DNA of 64,000 bases from Georgenia_B sunbinii (GCF_036421855.1 NZ_JAZGOK010000004.1), one strand, 5' to 3'. Positions 8,685 through 17,900 are shown, counted from the first letter of the stretch. A program made the numbers and translations. The notes: a model not told the origin generated them from the sequence alone.

Positions 8685-9893
8685 TCAGCCGACGTGCCCC
8701 GGCCGTACCTCGCGGCGCTCGGGCGGCGCCCACTCGATGATCATCAGGGTGGCGTCGTCCCGCAGTACGCCGCGATGGTGCTCGAGCACGCTGCGGACGA
8801 CGAGCCGGAGCGTCTCCGGTGCCGGGCGCTGCGCGACCGCATGCTCCTCGAGCAGCGTGACGAGACGGTCGAGCCCGAAGAACGTGCCGTCGTCGGCGCG
8901 GGCCTCGGTGATCCCGTCGGTGTAGAGGATGACGCGGTCGCCGGGCTCGAGCTGCTCGTGGCCGGTGCCCAGGTCCTGGGCGCCGAGCCCGAACATCCCC
9001 CGCCCAGGGTGCTCGAGGGCGCGGACCACCCGCCCGCCGCGCAGCAGGAGCGGGTGGGGATGGCCGGCGTTGAGGTAGTCGAACCGGCCGGTCGCGGTGT
9101 CCAGCCGGGCGAGCACGCCGGTGGCGTAGCCCGCGCCGTCGGTGTGCCCGTGCATCGTCTCGTCGATCATCCGGCCGCAGGTGGCGAGGTCCGCGCCCCG
9201 ACGGCGGTGGTTGCGGTACGTCGCCAGGGCCACCGAGGCGAGCAGCCCGGCACGCAGGTCGTGGCCGGTGCCGTCGAGGATCGCGAACTGCGCGGTGGTG
9301 CCCTCGACGGCGTAGTCGAACAGGTCACCGGCGACCTTCTCGCAGGGCTCGAGCAGGCCTGAGATGACGACGTCGGGCGCGGTGAAGGTCAGCGGCGGCA
9401 GCAGGTTCCAGATGATCTCCGCCTCGACGCGGCGGTCGCCGGCGCCCCGCACACGGGTGATGGCGTCGCCGGACGGCGAGAGCACGGCGACGAGGTGGCC
9501 GGTGAGCGACGCCAGCCGCCCGAGGTCGGCCGCCCGGTCGCGCGGGTCGGGCCCGCCGGGCAGCGCTCTCACCCGCAGCACTCCCAGCCGTTCCGCGCCG
9601 TCGAGCAGTGGGATCCAGTGGTCGCCGTCGGCGTCGGTGGTGGGCGCCATCGACCGGAAGGCGAGCCCCGCGCCGGCCTCGTCGTCGACCGCACGGGGCG
9701 TCCCCTCGGCGCCCAGCGGCACGAGCCGGCACTGGTCGAAGGTCACCAGGTGCGCGACGACCTGCCAGCCCATCGTCCGGCCGGCAGCCGCGAGCAGGTC
9801 CGGCAGCGCGTCGGAGGAGGCGTGCCGGGCGCCGTCGAGCAGGACGTCGAGGGCCGCCAGGACGGTCGACGCATCGGCGCGGTCGCTGCTCAT
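8685..9893 (-). CDS. PP2C-type (SpoIIE/RsbU-like) serine phosphatase
   Basis: 402 residues. The N-terminal half (about 1-150) is a sensor-like region resembling a degenerate GAF domain. The C-terminal half is a SpoIIE/PP2C phosphatase: KVAGDLFDY, ILDGTGHDLRAGLLA, LNAGHPHPLLL, and DRVILYTDGITEAR with the metal-binding Asp residues. Such proteins usually dephosphorylate an anti-anti-sigma factor in stress signalling, but no partner gene is adjacent. The start has no ribosome binding site; TAACGT lies exactly 6 nt before the ATG, indicating a leaderless transcript. It converges on the E2 gene with 27 bp between. Confidence 0.88.
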   Translation of the reverse strand: MSSDRADASTVLAALDVLLDGARHASSDALPDLLAAAGRTMGWQVVAHLVTFDQCRLVPLGAEGTPRAVDDEAGAGLAFRSMAPTTDADGDHWIPLLDGAERLGVLRVRALPGGPDPRDRAADLGRLASLTGHLVAVLSPSGDAITRVRGAGDRRVEAEIIWNLLPPLTFTAPDVVISGLLEPCEKVAGDLFDYAVEGTTAQFAILDGTGHDLRAGLLASVALATYRNHRRRGADLATCGRMIDETMHGHTDGAGYATGVLARLDTATGRFDYLNAGHPHPLLLRGGRVVRALEHPGRGMFGLGAQDLGTGHEQLEPGDRVILYTDGITEARADDGTFFGLDRLVTLLEEHAVAQRPAPETLRLVVRSVLEHHRGVLRDDATLMIIEWAPPERREVRPGHVG

Positions 9894-9902
9894 GGCGTCA
9901 CG

Positions 9903-12041
9903 TTACTGCGCTGGTCGCGTGATCCCCAACGTCGCGGGCAACTCGCCCGGCCCCTCGCCGAGCACGTGCTCGGCGAGGAACCCGAGGTTGACCTGGTACC
10001 AGACCTTGGCGTTCTGCGGAGTGAGGATCCAGTGGTTCTCGTCGGGGAAGTAGAGGAACCGGTGCGGGGTGACGCCGTCGTCGTCGGCCGGCAGCCCGGA
10101 GGACGAGAGCAGCTCGTACCAGAGCCGCAGCCCCTCGCCGATCGGCACCCGGTAGTCCTTGTCGCCGTGGATGACGAGCATCGGGGTGCGGATCTCGGCG
10201 ACGTGCCGGTGCGGGGAGTTGGCGAGCGCCATCTCCGGGGTCATCTCCCGGCCCCAGTACCAGGCGGCGTCCGTCGTCGGGCCGAAGGCGTCCAGCGCCC
10301 AGAGGCTCGCGTGGGTGACGACCGCCCGGAACCGGTCGGTGTGCCCGGCGACCCAGTTGGCCATGTAGCCGCCGAAGGAGCCGCCCATCGCGGCCGTCCG
10401 GGTGGCGTCGATGTCGTCGCGCTCCTCGACGGCGTCGGTGATCGCCATGAGGTCGGTGAACGGTGCCGCACCCCACGCGCCCCAGCCGCGCTGGACGAAG
10501 TCCTGGCCGTAGCCGGTGGACAGCGCCGGGTCGGGCAGCAGCACGGCGTAGCCGCGGGCGACCATGATCCACGGGTTCCAGCGCCACGACCACGAGTTCC
10601 ACGAGCCGAGCGGGCCGCCGTGGATCCACAGCAGCAGCGGGGCGGGCGCGGCGGCGGACGCGCCGTCGGGCAGGGCCAGCCAGGCCCGGACCCGGGTGCC
10701 GTCGTCGGTGGTGGTCTCGATCTCGGTCAGCGTGCCGGGCAGCGCGGGCCGCTCAGCCGGTCCGCGCAGCCGCGTCACCGCGGCGCTGCCGGGGACGAAG
10801 CCTGGCCGGCCGATGCCCTCGAGGTCGATCCGCACCACCTCGGCCGGGTAGGCGTAGGAGGCGCGCAGCGCGTAGGCGGCGGTGCCGTCCGGGGCGACGA
10901 CGACGTCGCTCAGCGCGCCCTCGTCGGTCAGCCGGACGACGGCGCCGGTCGCGAGGTCGGCGTGGAACAGCCGGGAGCGGCCGTCGTCGTCGGCGACGAC
11001 GAGCAGGCCCGAGCCGTCCGGCAGCCAGCGGACGTCGCCGGGCCAGCGGTCCCAGTCCGGAGCCACCTGCTGCGGCTCGCCGCCGGTGGCCGCGACCACC
11101 TCGAGCCACTGGCGCGGCGCCTGGTAGGCGGTGCTGGGCGACTCTCGCACGTAGGCGACCAGCTGTCCGTCGGGGCTGATCCGGGGGGTGCCCAGCTCGA
11201 CCTCCGGCACGGCGACCAGCACGGTCTGCTCCCCGGTGGCGACCTCGATGCGGTGCAGCTCGCTGCGCATCGCGCCGCGGGCCTCGGCCACGTTCCACGT
11301 CGTCACCAGGAAGCTGCCGTCAGCGGCCAGGTCCTGCTGGGCCTCGCGCAGCGCGCCACCGGGCGACGGCGTGAGGTCGCGCAGCGGGTGGCTGCCGCGC
11401 GGCGGCTGGTCGCTGCCGGCAGGGGAGCCGCCGTCAGTGGCGGGGACCGTCGCGGGCTCGTCGGCCGCGGGCTCGACGGCCGCGGGCTCGGCGGCGTAGA
11501 GGCGCGGCGCGTCGGGGCCGAGGTCGTGGTCCCAGTACCGCACCGGGTAACCGGTGTGGAGGATCGCGCTGACCTTGGACTCCTTGCGCGACGTGCGCAG
11601 CCGGTGCTCGTCGGCCAGCGACGCGGCGGCCGGCAGGGCGCTGGCCGCGACGACGACCGTCTCGCCGTCCCGCGCCGCGCGGACGCCGGAGACCCCGGCG
11701 GGGTGGGCGGCCAGCAGGGTGGCCTCGCCGCCGGCGGCGGGCAGCGACCAGACCCCGGGCCGGACGTCGTCGCCGTCGCCGCGCTTGGCGACGAACAGCA
11801 GGTCTCCGCCGGCGGTGAACGTCGGCTGCGACTCCCCGCTGGTGCCCCGGGTGAGGCGGCTGGCCGGCCGCTCGCCGGTGGGGTCGACGTCCCACACGGC
11901 GGAGACGTACGCCGTGCGGTCCTCGTCGAGCGCGCTGACCGCGGCGGCGAGCCGGGTGCCGTCCGGGGACAGCGCCAGCCCACCGAGCCGCGGCAGCGCG
12001 ATGTAGTCGTCGAGGTTATGGAAGGGGGTGTGGTCGCTCAC
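9903..12041 (-). CDS. S9 family prolyl oligopeptidase / acylaminoacyl peptidase
   Basis: 712 residues. The N-terminal 430 residues form a beta-propeller (repeated SPDG/APDG and DLATGA-type blades; WDVDPTGERPASRLT). The C-terminal alpha/beta-hydrolase domain has nucleophile Ser555 in GGSFGGYMA, Asp628 in HGDKDYRVP and His670 in ENHW, a complete catalytic triad. Preceded by LLLWIHGGPLGSW, the oxyanion-side motif of S9C peptidases. No signal peptide, so probably cytosolic peptide turnover. The start is GTG with weak AGGA upstream. The next gene downstream, the phosphatase, starts 10 bp beyond the stop and has its own promoter. Confidence 0.93.
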   Translation of the reverse strand: MSDHTPFHNLDDYIALPRLGGLALSPDGTRLAAAVSALDEDRTAYVSAVWDVDPTGERPASRLTRGTSGESQPTFTAGGDLLFVAKRGDGDDVRPGVWSLPAAGGEATLLAAHPAGVSGVRAARDGETVVVAASALPAAASLADEHRLRTSRKESKVSAILHTGYPVRYWDHDLGPDAPRLYAAEPAAVEPAADEPATVPATDGGSPAGSDQPPRGSHPLRDLTPSPGGALREAQQDLAADGSFLVTTWNVAEARGAMRSELHRIEVATGEQTVLVAVPEVELGTPRISPDGQLVAYVRESPSTAYQAPRQWLEVVAATGGEPQQVAPDWDRWPGDVRWLPDGSGLLVVADDDGRSRLFHADLATGAVVRLTDEGALSDVVVAPDGTAAYALRASYAYPAEVVRIDLEGIGRPGFVPGSAAVTRLRGPAERPALPGTLTEIETTTDDGTRVRAWLALPDGASAAAPAPLLLWIHGGPLGSWNSWSWRWNPWIMVARGYAVLLPDPALSTGYGQDFVQRGWGAWGAAPFTDLMAITDAVEERDDIDATRTAAMGGSFGGYMANWVAGHTDRFRAVVTHASLWALDAFGPTTDAAWYWGREMTPEMALANSPHRHVAEIRTPMLVIHGDKDYRVPIGEGLRLWYELLSSSGLPADDDGVTPHRFLYFPDENHWILTPQNAKVWYQVNLGFLAEHVLGEGPGELPATLGITRPAQ

Positions 12042-12133
12042 GGTGCCGTCCTATCACGGCCCGCCGTCGACCCGCGCCGGGCCGCCCGGCGCGTTGACCT
12101 GCTGTGGCGCGCGGTGCGCTCTAACGTGTGACC

Positions 12134-12970
12134 GTGGCGAACTCCGCAGCCTCACCGCAGCCGCACGCCGACGCCGGTCCGCCGGTGCACGAGCACGTGG
12201 CGGCCGAGCTCGCGCGGGCCCTCGCGGCCGCGCAGCGGGAGATCTACTGGCTGCGGCAGGAGCGCCGTCGACTGCTCGGCGCCGACCCGCCCGCCGACGC
12301 GGACCCCGGCGAGGCGGACGCGGACGGCCCGCCGGTGGCCGACGTGCTGCTGGACCAGGTCGCGCGGGCGGCGGTGCCGGTCACCGCCCGCCGGCTCGCG
12401 ATCGGCGAGGCCCGCAGCGAGTCGACCACCTGGGACCGGCTCACCGACGCGGTGCGGGAGATCTACCTCGAGCGGGCCAGGGCCGCCGTCGAGGCCGTCG
12501 TGCCGGTGTTCGTCGCAGCCCTCGAGGCGATCCCCGGGATGGCCGAGGTGCGCCTCGCCCAGCACCGCCTCGGCCTGCCGACCGACAGCGGTCTCGCCGA
12601 GCTGCTCGAGCACGCCCGCGCCGAGGGCGGCGCGCAGGTCCTCAACGACGTCGCGCACGACGTCGAGGCCCGCAACGTCGAGCACGAGGCGTTGCGGCAG
12701 GCGATCCAGGCGGTCGAGCTGGTGATCGTCGACGGCGAGCACATGGCCGCGAGCCACTCCTCCGCGGTCGCCGTGGAGGTGGCCGAGTGGTTCACCGACC
12801 GGCTGCGGCGCTCCCTCGCCGCCCCGGACGTCACGCTGAGCGACGCGCTCGCGGCCGAGCGGGAGCAGGTGCTGCTCGCGGTCGCCGAGCAGCTCGGCTA
12901 CACCGGGATCGCCGCGCTCACCTGGTACACCGAGATGAGCAACCGGATCGACGCCGGACCGCCGGGCTGA
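12134..12970 (+). CDS. Conserved hypothetical protein, mostly helical
   Basis: 278 residues, not recognised. Rich in Ala, Glu, Arg and Val and predicted mainly alpha-helical, with no signal peptide, membrane segment or recognised catalytic motif. A helical start (HEHVAAELARALAAAQREIYWLRQERRRLL) is followed by an acidic linker (about 55-75) and a longer helical domain; the C-terminus reads YTEMSNRIDAGPPG. GTG 12134 is preferred over GTG 12128 because TAACGT (12122-12127) then lies exactly 6 nt upstream, a leaderless pattern seen at several genes here. It is divergent from the S9 peptidase and upstream of the HAD phosphatase. Confidence 0.7.
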   Translation: MANSAASPQPHADAGPPVHEHVAAELARALAAAQREIYWLRQERRRLLGADPPADADPGEADADGPPVADVLLDQVARAAVPVTARRLAIGEARSESTTWDRLTDAVREIYLERARAAVEAVVPVFVAALEAIPGMAEVRLAQHRLGLPTDSGLAELLEHARAEGGAQVLNDVAHDVEARNVEHEALRQAIQAVELVIVDGEHMAASHSSAVAVEVAEWFTDRLRRSLAAPDVTLSDALAAEREQVLLAVAEQLGYTGIAALTWYTEMSNRIDAGPPG

Positions 12971-13024
12971 CGCCGCAGGGCGCCAGCGGGTGCGCCGCGG
13001 CCGCCGCTGCGGTACGAACGGACC

Positions 13025-13714
13025 ATGAACCCTCACGACGACGCCGCCGGCGCCGTGCTGCTCGACATCGACGGCACGCTCGTCGACTCCAGCTACGTCC
13101 ACACCGCGGCCTGGTCGCGCGCGTTCCGCGAGGCCGGGCACCCGGTCGACTCCTGGCGGACCCACCGCTGCATCGGCATGGGCGGCGACCTGCTGCTCGC
13201 CGAGCTGCTAGGAGATCGCGCCGACGAGCTCGGCGACGAGGTCAAGCGGCGCCACGACGAGCACTACGCGGCGTCGGCCGTCGAGCTGCACCGGTTCGAC
13301 GGGGTGCCCGAGCTGCTCGCGGCGATCACCGAACGAGGCGCCCGAGCGGTGCTCGCCTCCTCCGCCTCGCCCGCCGAGCTCGACATCCTCCGCACCGTGC
13401 TCGAGGTGGACGAGGACACCCACCCGATCACGTCGTCGCAGGACGTCGATGCGGCCAAGCCGCACCCCGACCTCGTCCACGCGGCGCTGGCAGTCTCCGG
13501 GGCCGGCGCCGACCGTGCCGTCTTCGTCGGCGACGCGGTGTGGGACGTCGAGGCCGCGGCGCGCGCGGGCCTCCCGTGCGTCGGTGTGCTCACCGGCGGT
13601 ATCAGCGCCGCGGAGCTGACCGGGGCCGGCGCGGTGGCGGTCTACCGGTCGGTGGCCGAGCTCGGCGAGGACATCGACTCGTCCCCGCTGCGCCGGGCGT
13701 GGCCGGACGCCTGA
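13025..13714 (+). CDS. HAD-superfamily phosphatase (phosphoglycolate phosphatase-like)
   Basis: 229 residues. Motif I LLDIDGTLVDS carries the nucleophile and acid/base Asp pair. Motif II is LASSASP, motif III the Lys in DAAKPHPDL, and motif IV FVGDAVWDVEAA. An alpha-helical C1 cap (about 25-90) sits between motifs I and II. Typical for small-molecule phosphatases of the Gph/PgmB group; the substrate cannot be told from sequence. No ribosome binding site; TACGAA ends 6 nt before the ATG, a weaker version of the leaderless pattern. Confidence 0.88.
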   Translation: MNPHDDAAGAVLLDIDGTLVDSSYVHTAAWSRAFREAGHPVDSWRTHRCIGMGGDLLLAELLGDRADELGDEVKRRHDEHYAASAVELHRFDGVPELLAAITERGARAVLASSASPAELDILRTVLEVDEDTHPITSSQDVDAAKPHPDLVHAALAVSGAGADRAVFVGDAVWDVEAAARAGLPCVGVLTGGISAAELTGAGAVAVYRSVAELGEDIDSSPLRRAWPDA

Positions 13715-13795
13715 CTTGGTCAGTGGCGCACGAGGATCACGCCTCGGCAGCCCGGGGCGGCGACCCGGCAGCCGACGACGCGGACGCCCGACGAG

Positions 13796-14782
13796 TCAGG
13801 GCAGCGTGACCTCGGTGGGGCTTAGTGCGAACTCGGTCCCCGAGACGGTGTGCCAGCAACGCACACCGGTCCCGACGGCGGTGCACGCGTAGTCGCCGAC
13901 CGCCGCCGAGCGGCCGTCGGCGAGTTCCGTCGCGCCACCGGTGACGGTGCCGGCGCACGGATAGATCTCGGTCGCGAACAAGGCGACGGAGAACGCTCCG
14001 GTGGCGCCCTCGAGGCACGCCGGCGGGTCGGCGAAGTCGTGCGTGGTGACCGCGCAGCCGACGCCGTCGTAGGTGAGGGTGCACCCGACGCCGCCGGCGG
14101 TGCGGAAGGTGGGGGCGTCGAGGGCGTCCGTCGGGGCGGGGTGGTGCTGCGGCAGCTCTGCCAGGTGGTCCTGCAGGGTGTAGACGAGCAGCGGGTCGGC
14201 GCGCGGATCGTCGATGATGTAGCGGGCGAGCTGCTCGACGTAGCGGCCGTCGCACCGTGCGGCCAGCCCGTCGAGGGTGACGGCGGGGCGGCGTGCTGAG
14301 ACGAGGTCCGCCCACGAGCCGGTGCTGCCGGCCACCGGGACGTACTCGTGAAAGATCTGGGCGTCGGCGTAGAGGTTCGCGCAGCTGCTGGTCTGCACCA
14401 GCGAGTCGAGCCGGGCGACGGCCTGGGCCAGCTCGACGGCGTCGACCTCCTCGGCCGTCCCCGCAGGCTCGTCGGGCCCGGCCTCCGGCGTCGGGATCTC
14501 GTCGTCGTCCTCGTCCTCGTCGTTGTTGCCGAGTGCCGGCTCAGTGACGGCGAGCGCGGCGTCCGGCAACGGAACCGGATCCGCGGATTCTCGCTGGCTC
14601 ACCCCCCACATCAGCAGCAGCGCGAGCGCGAGCGCCACGCCGCCGACGATGAGCGTCAGCAGCGGCCATGCCATGCCCGACGGCGGTTCGACGTCAGCAC
14701 GAACGTCACGCCGGCTCCTCCGGGGTGGGGGCGCGGCGACGCCGGGCTCCCGGTCCTCGGGCGCTGAGGTGTGCGTGGGCAC
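13796..14782 (-). CDS. Membrane-anchored extracellular protein of unknown function
   Basis: 328 residues from GTG 14782, which has GGGAGG upstream; the frame is open much further but that part overlaps the divergent gene at 14850. Order: an Arg/Pro-rich cytoplasmic head (1-40), one membrane helix (about 43-63, LLTLIVGGVALALALLLMW), an acidic stalk (about 75-110, with DEDEDDDE), then a globular part with six or more Cys (SSCANLY, ARCDGRY, GCTLTYDGVGCAV, PPACLEG, YPCAG, YACTAV, VRCWHT). The paired Cys suggest disulfides in an exported domain. No family recognised. It resembles actinobacterial peptidoglycan-interacting or sensor-stalk proteins only in layout. Confidence 0.75.
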   Translation of the reverse strand: MPTHTSAPEDREPGVAAPPPRRSRRDVRADVEPPSGMAWPLLTLIVGGVALALALLLMWGVSQRESADPVPLPDAALAVTEPALGNNDEDEDDDEIPTPEAGPDEPAGTAEEVDAVELAQAVARLDSLVQTSSCANLYADAQIFHEYVPVAGSTGSWADLVSARRPAVTLDGLAARCDGRYVEQLARYIIDDPRADPLLVYTLQDHLAELPQHHPAPTDALDAPTFRTAGGVGCTLTYDGVGCAVTTHDFADPPACLEGATGAFSVALFATEIYPCAGTVTGGATELADGRSAAVGDYACTAVGTGVRCWHTVSGTEFALSPTEVTLP

Positions 14783-14849
14783 CGCGTTGCCTCCCAGTGG
14801 CCTGTTACCCGCGACATCCGGGTGTCGTTCCCCCTTATACCGTAGGGGC

Positions 14850-15542
14850 ATGCGCCGACTCGCCGTCATCACCCTCGTCCTGCTCGTGGTGCTCGGGATC
14901 GTTGGGGTGGTCGCGGACCGTGCGTTGCACGCCAAGGCGGAGAGCGAGGTCCTCGGTGCCGTGTCGCAGCACGTCGCGCTGGCGCCCGGCGCGGACGTGA
15001 CGATCGACGGGTTCCCGTTCCTCACCCAGGTGCGCGCGGGCCGGTTGGCCGAGGTCCGCGGGAGTGCGCCCGAGGCAGCCTTCGAGGGGCTCGTGCTCAC
15101 CGGCGTCCGGGTCGCCGCTCGCGGCGTGAGCCCGCAACCGCCGTACATGGCTGAAACGGTGGAGATCAACGCCGACATCCCGCTGCGCACGCTGCGCTCG
15201 CTGCTCGCCGAGGAGCTGCCGCTGCTGGAGCGGGTCGTGGAGCTCGACAGTACTGACGGCCGGCTGCGGCTCTCGACCTCGGTGGCCGGGCTCGACGTCG
15301 CGGTCGGCCTCGAGCCGACCATCGAGGACGGCCGGATCGGGTTCGAGCTGGGGGAGGCGCTCGCCGGCGCCGACGCCACGGCCGGCGCGGAGCTGCTCTC
15401 CCTGCTCAATGTGGCCGTCGCCGAGCTGCGGTTCGACATCCCCGGGCTGCCGGACGGGCTGGTGCCTACTCGGCTCTCGGTGGTCGACGACGGTGTGCGG
15501 CTGCGCCTCGAGGGCACCGACGTCACCTTCCCTGCCGGCTGA
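14850..15542 (+). CDS. DUF2993 (LmeA-like) lipid/envelope protein
   Basis: 230 residues. One N-terminal hydrophobic segment (about 4-22, signal anchor) followed by a DUF2993-type domain: VTIDGFPFLTQVRAGRLAEV near residue 50 and a repeated beta/alpha body ending in RLSVVDDGVRLRLEGTDV. Members include mycobacterial LmeA, a periplasmic protein needed for lipomannan elongation (family knowledge). This one has no lipomannan genes nearby, so its role is open. TACCGT sits exactly 6 nt before the ATG, so the message is probably leaderless. Confidence 0.85.
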   Translation: MRRLAVITLVLLVVLGIVGVVADRALHAKAESEVLGAVSQHVALAPGADVTIDGFPFLTQVRAGRLAEVRGSAPEAAFEGLVLTGVRVAARGVSPQPPYMAETVEINADIPLRTLRSLLAEELPLLERVVELDSTDGRLRLSTSVAGLDVAVGLEPTIEDGRIGFELGEALAGADATAGAELLSLLNVAVAELRFDIPGLPDGLVPTRLSVVDDGVRLRLEGTDVTFPAG

Positions 15543-15561
15543 CCCCGGCAGCGCGTCCGTG

Positions 15562-15669
15562 GACAATCCCGCTGTCGGTGACAAGTCTGCTGTCGGTGAC
15601 AATCCAGCTGTCGGTGACAATCCAGCTGTCGGTGACAATCCAGCTGTCGCGGACAATCCCGCTGTCGCG
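15562..15669 (+). repeat. Tandem array of six 18-bp units (GACA-N7-TGTC)
   Basis: Units of exactly 18 bp: 15562, 15580, 15598, 15616, 15634 and 15652. Consensus GACAATCCNGCTGTCGGT; the last two end in CGCG instead of CGGT, and a further fragment GGCTGTCGCGGGG follows near 15688 after a G-rich stretch. Every unit keeps the dyad GACA-N7-TGTC. Non-coding, in the gap between the convergent DUF2993 and CopD-CtaG genes. Related copies lie at 4715-4750 and, inverted, at 47794-47810. Confidence 0.9.
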
Positions 15670-15725
15670 GGTGGGGGGTGGGGGGCCGGCTGTCGCGGGG
15701 GATGTTGCTGCTGCCGGGGGAGGAG

Positions 15726-17771
15726 TCAGCGGGTGTCGTCGCGGGTGTCCTGCTGGGCGAGCTGGGCCAGGCGGGCGTTGTAGGCGACCAGCTCGGCGTC
15801 GTTGTCGCGCTCGGCCTGGCGGTCGGTGCGCACCGCGATGCGCTCCTCGTCCTTGGCCCACAGGATCCCTACCGCAACCGCCATCGCCAGCGTCGGCAGC
15901 TCACCGATGCCCCAGGTGATCGCGCCGCCGACCTCCTGGTCGGCGAGTGCGTCGACCCACCACGGCAGCCCGAGGCGGCCGAAGTGGTCCGCCGCGAAGA
16001 GGGTCGTCGCCTGCATGACGGCGATCCCGAAGAACGCGTGGAAGGCCATGGTGGCGAACAGCAGCACCAGCCGCAGCGGGTACGCCGGGCGGGTAGGCCC
16101 TGGGTCGATGCCGATGAGGGCGTTGGCGAACAGGTATCCGGCGAGGGTGAAGTGCACGACCATGAGCACGTGGCCGATGTGCAGGTCCATGTCCAGCGCG
16201 AACTCGAACGCCGGTGAGTAGTAGAAGAGGATCATCGAACCGGCGAAGTTCAGCGCCGCGATGCCGGGCTTGGCGAAGAACTGCGCCCAGCGGGAGTGCA
16301 CGAGGGCCAGCAGCCACTCGCGCGGCCCGCGGGAGCCGTCGCCGCGGGCGGGCAGCGCGCGCATCGCGAGGGTGACCGGTGCGCCGAGCACGAAGAAGAT
16401 CGGCACCACCATGACGAGCAGCATGTGCTGGATCATGTGGCCGCTGAACATCACCAGCCCGTAGACCGCGGGGCCGCCGGAGGTGATCCAGCCGAACAGC
16501 AGGGCGCCAGCCAGCCAGGACGCCGTGCGCGGGACGGACCAGTGGTCACCGCGCCGCCGCAGCCGCAGCACCCAGGTGAGGTACACGCCGGCGGCGGCGA
16601 TCGCCGCGATGCCGAACAGGATGTCGGGCCGCCACTCGGTCAGCCACGTCCCGAGGCTCGGCGGGGGCGGTGCCGGGTAGCCGGTGATGTCCTGCACCGG
16701 GGTGGGGCGGGCCGGCGGTTCCTGGGGGACCGGCGGCGGGCTGGCGGCCAGCGCGACGGAGACGCCGATGACCGCCGCCATGAGCACGACCTCGCCGACC
16801 GCCACCCGCCAGAACCGCGCGGGGCGGTCGGCCACCTGCGGCACGGTGCGGCGCCGGTGCAGCCACCCGACGAGACCGAGCACGATGAACGCCACCGTCT
16901 TGACGATCACCAGCTGCCCGTAGGGCGTGGCGAGCCCGGCCAACGAGCCGACCCGCACCAGGCCGTTGGCCAACCCGGAGACACCGACGAGCATGAACAC
17001 CCAGCCGGCCATCGTGGAGTAGCGGACGACGGCGGGGACGCGGTCGATCCCGAGGCGGTGCCCGACGAGGCACAGCACCGCCAGCCCGCCGGCCCACAGC
17101 GACATCGATCCGATGTGGAGCCACATGGCGGAGACCGCGAGGCCGTGGTCGGCGGCCCCGGCGGCGTGCCCGGTGAGCGCGATCGGGACCAGCGCGGCCA
17201 GCCCGAGGAGGCTGGCGAGCGCGGCTCCGGTCGGGGTGTTCACCGCGACGACGAGGACGCTCAGCACCGCGACCATGAGGGTCGCGACGAGGTGGGCGCG
17301 GCCCATCGGGATCTGGGTGACGAACTGGGCCAGCTCCTCGCCGAAGGTCGGAGCGTCGAGCGGCCGGCCCGACGTGCGTGAGTAGGTGAGGACGATCCGC
17401 AGCGCGGCGGCGGCCGTCCAGGTGATCGCGCCGCCGACGGCGACCTTGAGCGCCAGTCGCCAGGCAGCGCCGTCGACGGCGGCCGTCGACCGGCGCCAGC
17501 GGGCCGGCTGGCCCGGCTGCGCCGTCCGGGGCGTCGCCGGCAGCACGACCGCGCACAGCGCGAGCGCGCCGATGGTCACCGCGGCAGCGCCGTCGGCCAG
17601 CGTGGTGACGAGCGGCACGCCCCAGCGGACGACGGCTCCCGGGTCGAGCACCGAGGACGCGGCCACCGCCCCGGAGAACAGCAGGGCGAGGACGAGCGCG
17701 AGGACCGCTGCCCCGGCGGCGAGCGCCATGCCGGCGGCGGGGCGCAGCCGCCTCGAGGAAGGTGTGCTCAC
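15726..17771 (-). CDS. CopD-CtaG fusion: copper resistance D / cytochrome c oxidase assembly protein
   Basis: 681 residues with about 14 membrane helices. The N-terminal half (about 20-330) carries a CopD-type domain with MWLHIGSMSLWAGGLAVL; the C-terminal half (about 370-640) is a caa3-type CtaG domain (SGHMIQHMLLVMVVP, LHIGHVLMVVHFTLAGY, MAFHAFFGIAVM), with the conserved His residues expected for copper handling. Such fusions are standard in actinobacteria and deliver copper to haem-copper oxidase or import it. The C-terminal tail (last 40 residues) is charged and cytoplasmic. GTG start with TACCCT exactly 6 nt before it, so leaderless. Divergent from the moxR operon. Confidence 0.92.
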   Translation of the reverse strand: MSTPSSRRLRPAAGMALAAGAAVLALVLALLFSGAVAASSVLDPGAVVRWGVPLVTTLADGAAAVTIGALALCAVVLPATPRTAQPGQPARWRRSTAAVDGAAWRLALKVAVGGAITWTAAAALRIVLTYSRTSGRPLDAPTFGEELAQFVTQIPMGRAHLVATLMVAVLSVLVVAVNTPTGAALASLLGLAALVPIALTGHAAGAADHGLAVSAMWLHIGSMSLWAGGLAVLCLVGHRLGIDRVPAVVRYSTMAGWVFMLVGVSGLANGLVRVGSLAGLATPYGQLVIVKTVAFIVLGLVGWLHRRRTVPQVADRPARFWRVAVGEVVLMAAVIGVSVALAASPPPVPQEPPARPTPVQDITGYPAPPPPSLGTWLTEWRPDILFGIAAIAAAGVYLTWVLRLRRRGDHWSVPRTASWLAGALLFGWITSGGPAVYGLVMFSGHMIQHMLLVMVVPIFFVLGAPVTLAMRALPARGDGSRGPREWLLALVHSRWAQFFAKPGIAALNFAGSMILFYYSPAFEFALDMDLHIGHVLMVVHFTLAGYLFANALIGIDPGPTRPAYPLRLVLLFATMAFHAFFGIAVMQATTLFAADHFGRLGLPWWVDALADQEVGGAITWGIGELPTLAMAVAVGILWAKDEERIAVRTDRQAERDNDAELVAYNARLAQLAQQDTRDDTR

Positions 17772-17900
17772 CCGTCCAGGGTATGCCGCCGGGGCGGGAG
17801 CCCGATGCGGGGGTGTCCAGGTACGGATGGCATACTCGCGCCGGTACTGACCGGCTCGGCACGATCGGCCGGACCCACGGAGAACGGGGAACGGGGAACG
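17772..17900. promoter_or_regulatory. Divergent promoter region between ctaG and moxR
   Basis: On the minus strand TACCCT (17778-17783) is the -10 of the ctaG transcript. On the plus strand CATACT at 17829-17834 is the best -10 candidate for the moxR operon. Immediately before moxR the motif AACGGGG is repeated (17883 onward), ending in GGGGAACG, which supplies a weak ribosome binding site. Confidence 0.5.

Noticed and set aside
15562..15669. Possible CRISPR array
   Set aside because: Units abut with no spacers, are only 18 bp and no cas genes are present.
15578..15919. Open frame reading TIQLSV repeats
   Set aside because: Translation of the intergenic 18-bp repeat, then antisense to CopD-CtaG; no codon preference.
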